Assembly: GCA_902788315.1 (NCBI GenBank)
Contig: CADAJS010000024.1
Span: forward strand, 1 to 46,108
Length of the DNA stretch: 46,108 bases
Direction of reading: 5' to 3'
From: an uncultured Bacteroidales bacterium
Lineage (GTDB): Bacteria > Bacteroidota > Bacteroidia > Bacteroidales > Bacteroidaceae
Below are positions 24,580 through 32,676 of the stretch, one piece after another (the stretch's first letter is position 1; the number at the start of each line of letters is the position of its first letter). The notes under the pieces were generated by a model, which saw only the letters and a list, made by a program, of their open reading frames with translations, searched no databases and was not told the origin of the DNA. Position numbers and translations under genes: made by a program.

Positions 24580-25998
24580 ATGATGAAAGTCGGACTAATC
24601 TGTATCGGGCTAAACACCTACTGGAAACAATACGAAGGACTGCTCCCACGACTGCTGACCTACGGCAGGGAAATCGAACGTCACCTGCAGACGGCGGACA
24701 CAGAAGTGGTCTTCGCCGGCATGGTGGACAGTCCGGAGAAAGCACAGGAAGCCGCAGCGATGTTCCGGGCCAACGGTGTGGAACTGCTGTGTATTCACAT
24801 CTCCACCTATGCCCTGTCGGCCACAGTGCTGCCGCTGGTTCAGGCTGTCAAGTGCCCCGTGCTGTTGCTCAACATACAGCCCGCCCCCGCCATCGACTAT
24901 GCCTGTCTGAATGCCATGGGCGACAAGGCCACGATGACTGCCGAATGGCTGGCCCACTGCTCGGCCTGTTCGCTGCCCGAACTGGCCTGCGTCTTCAACC
25001 GCAGCGGGCTCCGATACGAGATTGTCACAGGCCACCTGGCCGACGAAGCCATGTGGAACGAAATGCGCGACTGGGTGGACGCCGCACGAGCCGTAAAAGG
25101 CATGCGCGAGAACTGCATGGGCATCCTGGGACATTACTATGGCGGCATGCTCGATGTCTATTCAGACACCACCCGCCTGACATCCACCTTCGGCACATAC
25201 TTCGAGATGCTGGAGATGTGCGAGCTGAAGGCACTGCGCGACAGCGTAACCCCCACAGAGCTACAAGAGAAGCTGCATGAGTTCGCCACCACCTTCAAAG
25301 TGGACCGACGCTGTGCAGCAGAAGAACTGGAGCGTGCCGCCCTAACCTCCATCGCCCTGGACAAGCTGGCAGACAACCATCGGCTGGGCAGTGCGGCCTA
25401 CTATTACGAAGGCTACGAGGGCAACGCATACGAGGACATCGTGACCTCCATGATTGCCGGCAACACACTGCTCACGGGCCGCGGCATCCCGATGGCCGGC
25501 GAATGCGAGGTGAAGAACGCCCATGCCATGAAGATCATGTCGCTGCTGGGAGCCGGAGGATCATTCTCGGAGCCCTATGCCATGGACTTCCATGATGATG
25601 TAGTGCTTTGGGGGCACGACGGACCAGGCCATTTCAACATGGCCGAAGACGGAGTCTCGCTGGTGCCGCTTCCCATCTTCCACGGCAAGCCTGGCCGAGG
25701 TCTCTCCATCCAGATGTCTGTCCGGCATGGCGACGTCACCCTGCTCTCCGTGTGCGAGAGCTGCGACGGCATCCACCTGCTGGTGGCCGAAGGCGAATCG
25801 GTGGCTGGCCCCACGATGCACATCGGCAACACCAACAGCCGCTACCGCTTCCCCATGGGTGTCAAGGAATTCATGCGCCGCTGGAGCATGGCCGGACCGG
25901 CACACCACTGCGCCATCGGCATCGGCCACGTAGCATCGAAGATAAAGAAGATGGCCTTCCTGCTCGGCATTCCCGTGACGGACATCTGCTGCGAATAA
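24580..25998 (+). CDS. L-arabinose/L-fucose isomerase-family protein
   Basis: This 472-residue protein has the fold and layout of aldose-ketose isomerases of the AraA/FucI type. An N-terminal Rossmann-like half (VGLICIGLNTYW, then VLLLNIQPAP around 86-95) is followed by a C-terminal metal-binding half. Putative ligands are Glu in GECEVKNAHAMK (about 307-318), His in LWGHDGPGHFN (about 343-353) and His in GPAHHCAIGIGH (about 444-455). The true substrate is unclear; many members next to rhamnosidase-type genes have not been tested. Translation starts at ATG 24580 or the adjacent ATG 24583. It precedes the GH106-like gene by 37 bases on the same strand, so the pair probably releases and isomerises one sugar. 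Confidence 0.75.
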   Translation: MMKVGLICIGLNTYWKQYEGLLPRLLTYGREIERHLQTADTEVVFAGMVDSPEKAQEAAAMFRANGVELLCIHISTYALSATVLPLVQAVKCPVLLLNIQPAPAIDYACLNAMGDKATMTAEWLAHCSACSLPELACVFNRSGLRYEIVTGHLADEAMWNEMRDWVDAARAVKGMRENCMGILGHYYGGMLDVYSDTTRLTSTFGTYFEMLEMCELKALRDSVTPTELQEKLHEFATTFKVDRRCAAEELERAALTSIALDKLADNHRLGSAAYYYEGYEGNAYEDIVTSMIAGNTLLTGRGIPMAGECEVKNAHAMKIMSLLGAGGSFSEPYAMDFHDDVVLWGHDGPGHFNMAEDGVSLVPLPIFHGKPGRGLSIQMSVRHGDVTLLSVCESCDGIHLLVAEGESVAGPTMHIGNTNSRYRFPMGVKEFMRRWSMAGPAHHCAIGIGHVASKIKKMAFLLGIPVTDICCE

Positions 25999-26020
25999 AA
26001 GCAAAATACCATACCAACAG

Positions 26021-26031
26021 CCCCCCCCCCC
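26021..26031 (+). repeat. Poly(C) tract of 11 in the GH106-like leader
   Basis: Eleven consecutive C residues end four bases before the ATG at 26036. They occupy the place of a ribosome-binding site between the isomerase-like gene and the GH106-like gene. Homopolymers of this length are prone to slippage. Confidence 0.9.
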
Positions 26032-26035
26032 GAAG

Positions 26036-29000
26036 ATGAAAAAGCCATTCATACTCCCCCTGGCCCTGCTCCTGTTCAGCGCCTGCCAGACAAACGAGAC
26101 CATCGAGACGAGTTTCCAACAGATTCGCTCCCAGTTCCAGACACCGTCTGCCGAATACCGCCCTGCGCCGCTATGGGTGTGGAACACCGACGTGACCACC
26201 GATGACATCGACCGCATGCTCCTCGAGCTGAAGCAGCAGGGATTCGGCGGCGCATTTATCCATCCACGGCCAGGGCTCGTCACGGAATATCTGAGCGACG
26301 AATGGTTCCGCCTGTGGAAATACAGTCTGGAGAAGGGCGAGGAGCTGGGCCTGCAAATTAGCATCTACGACGAGAATTCCTATCCCAGCGGCTTCGCAGG
26401 CGGACATGTACCCGACCAGATGCCCGAGTCGTACGACCAGGGACAGGTACTCGTGGGCCGGCGCACCCACACGGCGCCGACGCCCGACGATTGCTATATG
26501 TGCATTCTGCGTACGGGAGACGACTACCGCGAGATTACCGACAGCCTGACCCACTATGCCGGACGCGAGGGTGACTATTACGTATATCGTCTCGGCTATG
26601 CCCAGCCGTCCAGCTGGACAGCCGGCTTCCCCTATGTAGACCTGCTCGTGAAGGGCGTCACCGAGAAGTTCATCGACATCACGATGGGCGGCTACGAAAA
26701 GGCGCTGGGCAGCGCACTGGGGACAAGGGTGACCATGGCCTTCTCGGACGAGCCGAACATCGGCTGCCCCATTGGCGGACACTGCCGCTGGACGCCCGAC
26801 CTCTTCGACTGTTTCCAGCAGATGTGGGGTTACAGCCTGCGCGACAAGTGGCCCCTGCTGGGCGAGGAGACGGGCGACTGGCAGAAGGTGCGCCACGACT
26901 ACAACGCCACCCTGCTCCATCTCTTCATAGAGCGATGGAGCAAGCCATGGCACGACTATGCCGAACGGAAGCATATCCAGTGGACAGGCCACTACTGGGA
27001 GCACAACTGGCCCGACCTCTCGCAGGGACCCGACAACATGGCCATGTATGCCTGGCACCAGATACCAGGCATCGACATGCTTTTCAATCAGTATGACGAC
27101 TCACGCTGCCAGGCACAGTTCGGCAACGTGCGCAGTGTGAAAGAGCTGCGCAGCGTGGCCAACCAGATAGGACAGCGCCGTACGCTCAGCGAGACCTACG
27201 GCGGAGGCGGATGGGACGAACGTTTCGAGGACTTCAAACGGTTGGGCGACTGGGAATACGCCCTGGGCGTGAACTTCATGAACCAGCACCTCAGCCACAT
27301 GACCATCACTGGCGCACGCAAGTTTGACTATCCTCCGGTGTTCACCTCGCTGTCGCCTTGGTGGCAGGAATACGGTGTGCTCAACGACTACTTCGCCCGT
27401 CTCTCTGTAGTGCTGAGCCAGGGAGAGCAGCTCAACGACTGGCTCATCCTGGAGCCCACCACCACACTGTGGCTCTACTACACCCATGTGGCAGGCGGCG
27501 ACCCGCTGTGGCGCACGGCAAACGCCTTCCAGCAGTTCATCACACGGGCCGAGAAGGCACAGATGGAATACGACCTGGGCAGCGAGGACATCATAGGCCG
27601 CGTAGGCAAGGTGAGCGGCAGTCGCTTCTGCGTGGGCCGGCGAGCTTATACGACCGTGGTGCTTCCGCCCGAGATGGTGAACCTCGAGGCAACCACATTC
27701 GAGCTGCTGAAGCACTTTGTGAAGAAGGGCGGGCGCCTGGTGTGCTTCGCCCTCCCCACCAAGATTGACGGCAGCGACGACGACCGCCTGAAGGCGCTGT
27801 TCGACACGGCAAAACATCCCAACATCATCCTGATGCAGAAGGCCGAAGAGATGCTGGCACTCTATGAGGCAGAGGCCGAGGCTACGGTAAAAGTACGGAG
27901 CGGCAACGATGTCTATCACCAGCGCCGCCAGTATGCCGACGGCCAACTGCTCTTCATAGCGAACAGCAGCCTGAGCGACACGGCACAAGTGGACTTCTCG
28001 CTCCCCGGCCAGTACCTCTACCGCCTGGATGCCATGACGGGCACCATCCACCTCAGCACAGCCACAGGCATCGCACTCTCCCCCGCCGGCAGCGCATTGT
28101 TCTTCGCTTCGGCCAAGGAACTGCCCGATACCATGCCGGAACGCGCCGAGGACACGAAGGGGACCACCCTGCAACCGCTGCACGAAATGCGCATCGAGCC
28201 GCTGCAGCAGAATGCACTTACCCTGGACTTCTGCGACATCCGCTACGATGATGCACGGGCAGACGCGCTCTATTATAAGGAGGCCAACAGCTGGCTCTGG
28301 AGCCATGCCGGCATGCCCGACCCGTGGGAGACAGCCGTGCAGTTCCGCCAGGACATCGTGCAGCGCGACACATTCTCCACCGGCAACGTATGGGTGGAAT
28401 ATGCCTTCACTCTGGATGCTACGGCCGACGCCTCTGCACTCCGGGCCATCGTGGAGCGCCCCGACGTGTGGCAGGTTTCGCTCAACGGACAGACGCTCAG
28501 CGAATGGACGACCGACACACTGCTTGACCACCGCTGCGGTGTCTTCTCCCTCAGCGAAGCAGTGAAGCCGGGCGAGAACCGCCTCACCCTGCATCTCGAA
28601 CGCATGAACATCATGGCCGAGCTGGCACCGGTAATCATCACGGGCCACTTCGCCCTGCGTCCTCTCCAGCGAGGCTTCGCGCTGACTGCCGCCACCGCTC
28701 CCCTCTCCCTGGGCAGCTGGGCCGAGCAGGGCTATCCCATGTATGCCTGGGGCATGTCTTACAGCACAGACATACAGGCAGACAGCCCCCAGGGGCATCG
28801 CTACACGCTACGCATGGGCCGATGGAACGGCAGCGTGGGGCAGGTCTTCGTGGGAGGCCGGCGCGCGGGCATCGTCATCGGACAGGACGACGCCATCGAC
28901 CTTACGCCCTACATGCAGGAAGGCACGAATACCGTGGAAGTGAGAATCCACGGTTCGCTCAAGAACCTCTATGGTCCCCATCATTACGACGCCAATGGTC

Positions 29001-29107
29001 TCATGGGACCAGGCTCCTGGGCCGGTGTGAGAGAGCAATGGCCGGGAGAAAAGTACCGAGTGATAGACTATGGAATGATGGAGCCCTTCACGATAGAAGT
29101 GCTGTAG
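26036..29107 (+). CDS. GH106-like glycoside hydrolase (alpha-L-rhamnosidase type), lipoprotein
   Basis: This 1023-residue exported enzyme has a lipobox FSAC (Cys about 17). The N-terminal catalytic region starts PLWVWNTDVTTDDIDRML...GFGGAFIHPRPGL (about residues 44-82), the typical opening of the Glyco_hydro_106 family. Acidic residues in IYDENSYPSGFAGG (about 110-123), FSDEPNIG and SETYGGGG are candidate catalytic or binding residues. Beta-sandwich domains follow (about 640-1000). The end, YDANGLMGPGSW...DYGMMEPFTIEVL, is the galactose-binding-like jelly roll with which these proteins close. By family it would remove L-rhamnose from rhamnogalacturonan or glycosides. Specificity is inferred, not seen. 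Confidence 0.78.
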   Translation: MKKPFILPLALLLFSACQTNETIETSFQQIRSQFQTPSAEYRPAPLWVWNTDVTTDDIDRMLLELKQQGFGGAFIHPRPGLVTEYLSDEWFRLWKYSLEKGEELGLQISIYDENSYPSGFAGGHVPDQMPESYDQGQVLVGRRTHTAPTPDDCYMCILRTGDDYREITDSLTHYAGREGDYYVYRLGYAQPSSWTAGFPYVDLLVKGVTEKFIDITMGGYEKALGSALGTRVTMAFSDEPNIGCPIGGHCRWTPDLFDCFQQMWGYSLRDKWPLLGEETGDWQKVRHDYNATLLHLFIERWSKPWHDYAERKHIQWTGHYWEHNWPDLSQGPDNMAMYAWHQIPGIDMLFNQYDDSRCQAQFGNVRSVKELRSVANQIGQRRTLSETYGGGGWDERFEDFKRLGDWEYALGVNFMNQHLSHMTITGARKFDYPPVFTSLSPWWQEYGVLNDYFARLSVVLSQGEQLNDWLILEPTTTLWLYYTHVAGGDPLWRTANAFQQFITRAEKAQMEYDLGSEDIIGRVGKVSGSRFCVGRRAYTTVVLPPEMVNLEATTFELLKHFVKKGGRLVCFALPTKIDGSDDDRLKALFDTAKHPNIILMQKAEEMLALYEAEAEATVKVRSGNDVYHQRRQYADGQLLFIANSSLSDTAQVDFSLPGQYLYRLDAMTGTIHLSTATGIALSPAGSALFFASAKELPDTMPERAEDTKGTTLQPLHEMRIEPLQQNALTLDFCDIRYDDARADALYYKEANSWLWSHAGMPDPWETAVQFRQDIVQRDTFSTGNVWVEYAFTLDATADASALRAIVERPDVWQVSLNGQTLSEWTTDTLLDHRCGVFSLSEAVKPGENRLTLHLERMNIMAELAPVIITGHFALRPLQRGFALTAATAPLSLGSWAEQGYPMYAWGMSYSTDIQADSPQGHRYTLRMGRWNGSVGQVFVGGRRAGIVIGQDDAIDLTPYMQEGTNTVEVRIHGSLKNLYGPHHYDANGLMGPGSWAGVREQWPGEKYRVIDYGMMEPFTIEVL

Positions 29108-29222
29108 GCGGACGAGAGGCTGCCATGCGGCTGTTCCGTCCTTTATGAGAAACGGAACTACCTCAACGCTAAAACCACGTAAAGATTTCGGTAAAAAACG
29201 AGATATTAAAGTTAGTAAGGAG

Positions 29223-29265
29223 ACACCCAAAATGGAGCAAAAAAGCCCACTTTTGGGTGTTTTTT
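29223..29265 (+). terminator. Intrinsic terminator after the GH106-like gene
   Basis: Arms ACACCCAAAA (29223-29232) and TTTTGGGTGT (29251-29260) flank an 18-base loop and are followed by a T-run to 29265. It ends the isomerase/GH106 transcript. Confidence 0.8.
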
Positions 29266-29397
29266 ATGCCTCGGAAGGAGGCAAGAAGAAGATAACCACC
29301 TGACTATCAGCAATGGAAAATTCTGCGTTTTTCTGAGTCGAGCGTCCTCTCGGACGAAAATACGCGATTCTCGCGAAGTAGGAACGTGTTCCGCGGG

Positions 29398-29441
29398 TCG
29401 GAGGAGCGTGTTCCATGAGGCCACGCGACACGCTCCTCCGA
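29398..29441. repeat. 14-bp perfect inverted repeat in convergent gap
   Basis: Arms TCGGAGGAGCGTGT (29398-29411) and ACACGCTCCTCCGA (29428-29441) have a 16-base loop, without a T-tract. It lies between the GH106 terminator and the stop of the phosphatase-family gene. GTGTTCC-containing words around 29385-29415 recur locally. The remaining part of the 402-base gap 29108-29509 shows no gene. Confidence 0.6.
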
Positions 29442-29509
29442 GTCGAGTTACACTTCGTGCACGACGGCGCGGAAAATCTTGTAAGGATTTATCCGCATCG
29501 GAAAGAAGT

Positions 29510-30406
29510 TTAGCGGAACACGCTGTAGATGGGGTCGCCACGCCAAGCCTGCGGACGCTTGAGGCGGAACACCTCGGCGATAGTGGCGGCGGTGTCGTAT
29601 TGCATCATGACGTCGCTGATCTCGCCCTGCGTCTTGATGCCCTTGCCGCAGACGATGAAAGGAATCTCCAGCTCCTCGAGCGTCTGTCCGCCATGACCCT
29701 TGTTGATGCCTCCATGGTCGGCCGTCATCATGACAACCGTATCGTCATAGATGCCTGCATCCTTGAGCGCCTGGATGATACGCCCCACCTGGCGGTCGAG
29801 GTGCTCCAGCACCTTGTAATACGCCGGCGTGTCGTGCCCGTCCTGGTGTCCGATGTGGTCCAGCTGGTCGTAGCAGACGGCCAGCAGCGTCGGTTTGCGC
29901 TCCTTGATATAGCTCTCGGCCAGGCGGGTGAGGTGCTCGTTGTCCTTCTCGTCCACCACATCATAGAAGTCGATGGCAGCCGAGTCCACCACATGCTTGA
30001 TGCCGTCCCACTCGGCGATGCAGCCAGTGACCACATCGGGGTACTGCTCGCGCAGGATGGAGAAGATGGTGGGAAACTTCTGGCGCTCGTTCTCCACCAT
30101 GGAGGGAATCTCCGGTCGGCGCGAGTTCCACTGCGTGTAGCCGTGCATCTCGGTGGGTGCGCCGTTGAACATCGAGGCCCAGTTGATGGCCGAGGCCGAG
30201 GGCAGGACGGAGCGTTTCTTGAGCGTATAGCTACCCTGCTCCATCAGCATGCGGATGTTGGGGATGTGCTCTGCCTTGGGCACGCTGTAGGCGCCCCATC
30301 CGTCGATGCCGATTATGACTACGTGTTTTGCTCTCCACTTCTTGGCCTGCGTCTGCAGGGAGAAGGCCCCCAGGAACAGGGCCAACAATACGATTACCTT
30401 TTTCAT
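29510..30406 (-). CDS. Alkaline-phosphatase-superfamily phosphodiesterase/nucleotide pyrophosphatase-like enzyme
   Basis: This is a 298-residue exported protein (signal peptide about 1-21, ending TQA). It carries metal-binding Asp in VVIIGIDGWGAY (about 29-40). The nucleophile region is VLPSASAINWASMFNG (about 66-81), where Ser or Thr is expected. AVCYDQLDHIGHQDG (about 177-191) and MTADHGGINKGHGGQ (about 235-249) supply the second metal site. The layout is that of type I phosphodiesterases/NPPs and related phosphatases. The substrate is unknown. It lies 33 bases after the DUF4450-type gene and is probably co-transcribed with it. Confidence 0.87.
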   Translation of the reverse strand: MKKVIVLLALFLGAFSLQTQAKKWRAKHVVIIGIDGWGAYSVPKAEHIPNIRMLMEQGSYTLKKRSVLPSASAINWASMFNGAPTEMHGYTQWNSRRPEIPSMVENERQKFPTIFSILREQYPDVVTGCIAEWDGIKHVVDSAAIDFYDVVDEKDNEHLTRLAESYIKERKPTLLAVCYDQLDHIGHQDGHDTPAYYKVLEHLDRQVGRIIQALKDAGIYDDTVVMMTADHGGINKGHGGQTLEELEIPFIVCGKGIKTQGEISDVMMQYDTAATIAEVFRLKRPQAWRGDPIYSVFR

Positions 30407-30439
30407 TGTGTGTGGGTTAATTAAAGTTTAAGAGGTTGT

Positions 30440-32464
30440 CTAAAGTTTCAGGTGCAAGGTTTCTCCGGCCTTTGCCTTATAGGTCTGGCTGCGGGTACCG
30501 TCCGTCAGTGTGACGAGCACTTTCCCCTGAGCCTGACGGCTGACGCGGATGTCGAAGCATGAGCCGAAGGCACGGATGCGGCGCAGCGTCATCTCGTTCC
30601 ACGAGGCGGGCAGCTGCGGGGTGAGGTCGAAGGAGCGGAATCCCGTGGGGCGGATGCCGAAGAGGCCCTCGGTGATGATGCGGGCATAGAGTCCGCTCTC
30701 GGCCGAGAGATGGCGCTGGCTGCCCTCGGGCCATGCCTCGATGGCATACGGCACGTGCTCGCCCAGCAGACGGGCGTTGGAGTAGAAGTGCAGGAACTCG
30801 GTGGCCTTGTCGGGCTCGCCGGCGGCATAGACGCCACGCAGGGCATAGAGCGTGGAGCGGTCCCAGAAGGTCTGGCTGCCAGCCTGCGTGAGCATGCCGT
30901 TCTCAGTCCACAGACGGGGCGAGAAGAGAGCCTGTATGGTGCCCTCGGCACGCTCGGTGATGCCCATGCAGAGGGGGATGCATATCCAGGAGCGCAGCAC
31001 GTCGTTGCCATCATAGTAGCGATAGGTGTGGAACCCCTCCACCTCGGCTCCGAAGTAGCTCTCCATGGCTCGGCGCAGCTCCTGCGCCTGACGGCGGTAG
31101 GTAGCGGCCTGCGTCTTGCTCTGTCCCAGCTCGCGGCACAGCGAGGCCGACGAGAGCAGCGCGTCGTAATAGAGCGACGAGGTGCACAGGTTGGCCTTCC
31201 CCGCCGGGAAGCGTCCCTCCAGTTCGTCGTGGTCCGAGGCCACCACGCCCTCGGGCAGGAGCTTGCGATGGCAGTACTCGAGACACCACTGGATGAGGGG
31301 CCACAGCTGTTCGGCCTCCTCGCGCGAACCGCGCGCCAGGGCATAGCGTGCGGCGCCGTAGGCTATCATGGCGGCATCGCCACGGTCTCCGGCTCCGTTC
31401 CAGATGTCGGTGCCCTCGGCAATGATGCTGCTGGGGATGGGCTTCCACTCGTCGTTCATGTAGCGGGCGAAGTGGCGGAAACTGTTCAGTGCCGACTGGC
31501 AGCCATACTCGTACCCCTCGTAGGGGAAGAAGGGATTGACATACTCGGCCTGGTCGTTGGCCCAGATGGCAGCATAGTAGCTCTCGCCGCCGGGACCGTG
31601 CATGGGGCCTCCCGCCGTCTCGAAGATGCTCTCCGAGGCCCGCAGCTTGGAGAAGGCAAACATGCGGTTGACCACTTCATCGGGCGACTCCAGGATGAGG
31701 TTCTCCTGCAGTTCGGCAGCCAGGCTGCGGCGTGCCTGCTCCTCGGTCTCTGCGTCCAGCGCAAACTCCTTCTCGCCCTTCGCCTCGCTGTAGGCCTGTA
31801 TGCAGGCGCTGAAGCCGATGCTCTCACCGGGCTTCAGGACTACGGCGGACTGCTTCACCTCGGTCTTGCAGACGAGGGTATAGCTGCCCCGGACGCCCTG
31901 TTCGGGCGGAGTCTGATAGAGGGTGTGGATGCAGGGCAGCTCCAGGGTGACGTCTCCCCGGCCATCATTCTGCAGGCGGTACTGTTCCACCAGCATGGGC
32001 TTTTCCGTGGAGGGGAAGTAGCGGCGCGTGAGGCGCAGCCCTGCCTCGGGCAGCCGGCTGCCGACGGTCATCATGCCGTGGTTCAGCTCGATGCTCTCCA
32101 CCGTCTCCACGTTCACCCGTACCCCGCGCACCACGATGTCCCGCACGGCATCCCATGCGAAGCGGCGCATCAGGCTGGCGTGCGTATTGTTCGGTATCGT
32201 GCGCAGCATGGGCCACACCATGCTCTTGTTCATCACGAGGCTGCCGTCGGGCGCCACGCCATAGCGCAGCACCACGCTCACCCGCCGTCCGCTCATCTCG
32301 ATGTGGTCTTCGTGGGCCGGCTGGCCCTGCCCCACCGTCCAGCGTATTCCGCCGTCGTCGGTCATCGTCCATCGGTTATCGGCACGCAGCGCGCCGGGTA
32401 TCACAAGCAGGGCCAGCGAGAGGAGCGCGGCTGCGGAACGTTTCAGGAAGTGTAGGTTTCTCAT
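30440..32464 (-). CDS. DUF4450-type six-hairpin glycosidase-like protein
   Basis: This is a 674-residue secreted protein with a signal peptide (about 1-28, ending ALRA). An N-terminal beta-sandwich (about 30-240) is followed by an alpha/alpha-barrel with conserved acidic and aromatic positions. Examples are PGGESYYAAIWANDQAEYVNPFFPYEGYEYG (about 299-330), ILAEGTDIWNGAGDRGDAAM-like residues (about 354-374) and SAESGLYARIITEGLFGI (about 596-613). This is the organisation of GH78/GH95-like (alpha/alpha)6 glycosidases, and I recall the family as DUF4450 in Bacteroides annotations. The reaction is not established. It is first gene of a pair with the phosphatase-like enzyme and divergent from the FAD oxidoreductase. 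Confidence 0.65.
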   Translation of the reverse strand: MRNLHFLKRSAAALLSLALLVIPGALRADNRWTMTDDGGIRWTVGQGQPAHEDHIEMSGRRVSVVLRYGVAPDGSLVMNKSMVWPMLRTIPNNTHASLMRRFAWDAVRDIVVRGVRVNVETVESIELNHGMMTVGSRLPEAGLRLTRRYFPSTEKPMLVEQYRLQNDGRGDVTLELPCIHTLYQTPPEQGVRGSYTLVCKTEVKQSAVVLKPGESIGFSACIQAYSEAKGEKEFALDAETEEQARRSLAAELQENLILESPDEVVNRMFAFSKLRASESIFETAGGPMHGPGGESYYAAIWANDQAEYVNPFFPYEGYEYGCQSALNSFRHFARYMNDEWKPIPSSIIAEGTDIWNGAGDRGDAAMIAYGAARYALARGSREEAEQLWPLIQWCLEYCHRKLLPEGVVASDHDELEGRFPAGKANLCTSSLYYDALLSSASLCRELGQSKTQAATYRRQAQELRRAMESYFGAEVEGFHTYRYYDGNDVLRSWICIPLCMGITERAEGTIQALFSPRLWTENGMLTQAGSQTFWDRSTLYALRGVYAAGEPDKATEFLHFYSNARLLGEHVPYAIEAWPEGSQRHLSAESGLYARIITEGLFGIRPTGFRSFDLTPQLPASWNEMTLRRIRAFGSCFDIRVSRQAQGKVLVTLTDGTRSQTYKAKAGETLHLKL

Positions 32465-32506
32465 CTGCGTCAGGTCTTATAGTTCGTTTTCTTGCCTTAT
32501 TCGATG

Positions 32507-32536
32507 CGAAGATAATACATTTCCGGGGAATTGCAA
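32507..32536 (-). promoter_or_regulatory. Promoter of the DUF4450-type gene
   Basis: On the minus strand a TTTG/TTG -33 element (32534-32536), 19 bases, then TATCTTCG (32507-32514), one base off TAnnTTTG. 43 bases before the ATG. Confidence 0.5.
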
Positions 32537-32588
32537 AGCCGAGGGGCGCAAAAAATGTCGCAGAAGGTATCTGTATAGTGACGAAGGC

Positions 32589-32619
32589 TTGCAGGTATGC
32601 CGATATTTTCTTAATTTTG
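32589..32619 (+). promoter_or_regulatory. Promoter of the FAD/Fe-S oxidoreductase gene
   Basis: TTG at 32589-32591, 20-base spacer, TAATTTTG at 32612-32619. One of the best matches to the Bacteroidetes consensus in the window. It stands 58 bases before the ATG at 32677. Confidence 0.7.
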
Positions 32620-32676
32620 CGGTAAGCAACCACACACCTCGGCAGAAAGAGCGTGTGACGAATCAATCAATGCGAC

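Noticed and set aside
27101..28798. Long (565-codon) minus-strand frame opposite the GH106-like gene
   Set aside because: It is a shadow of GC-rich coding sequence. Its product is Gly/Val/His-rich without domains, while the plus strand encodes a complete, recognisable glycosidase.
29133..29158. GTTCCGT/ACGGAAC 7-bp hairpin as terminator of the GH106-like gene
   Set aside because: It is short and lacks a T-run; the hairpin with a T-run at 29223-29265 is the better candidate.
30710..32455. 581-codon plus-strand frame opposite the DUF4450-type gene
   Set aside because: Same reason: it is antisense to a protein with signal peptide, barrel motifs and promoter.
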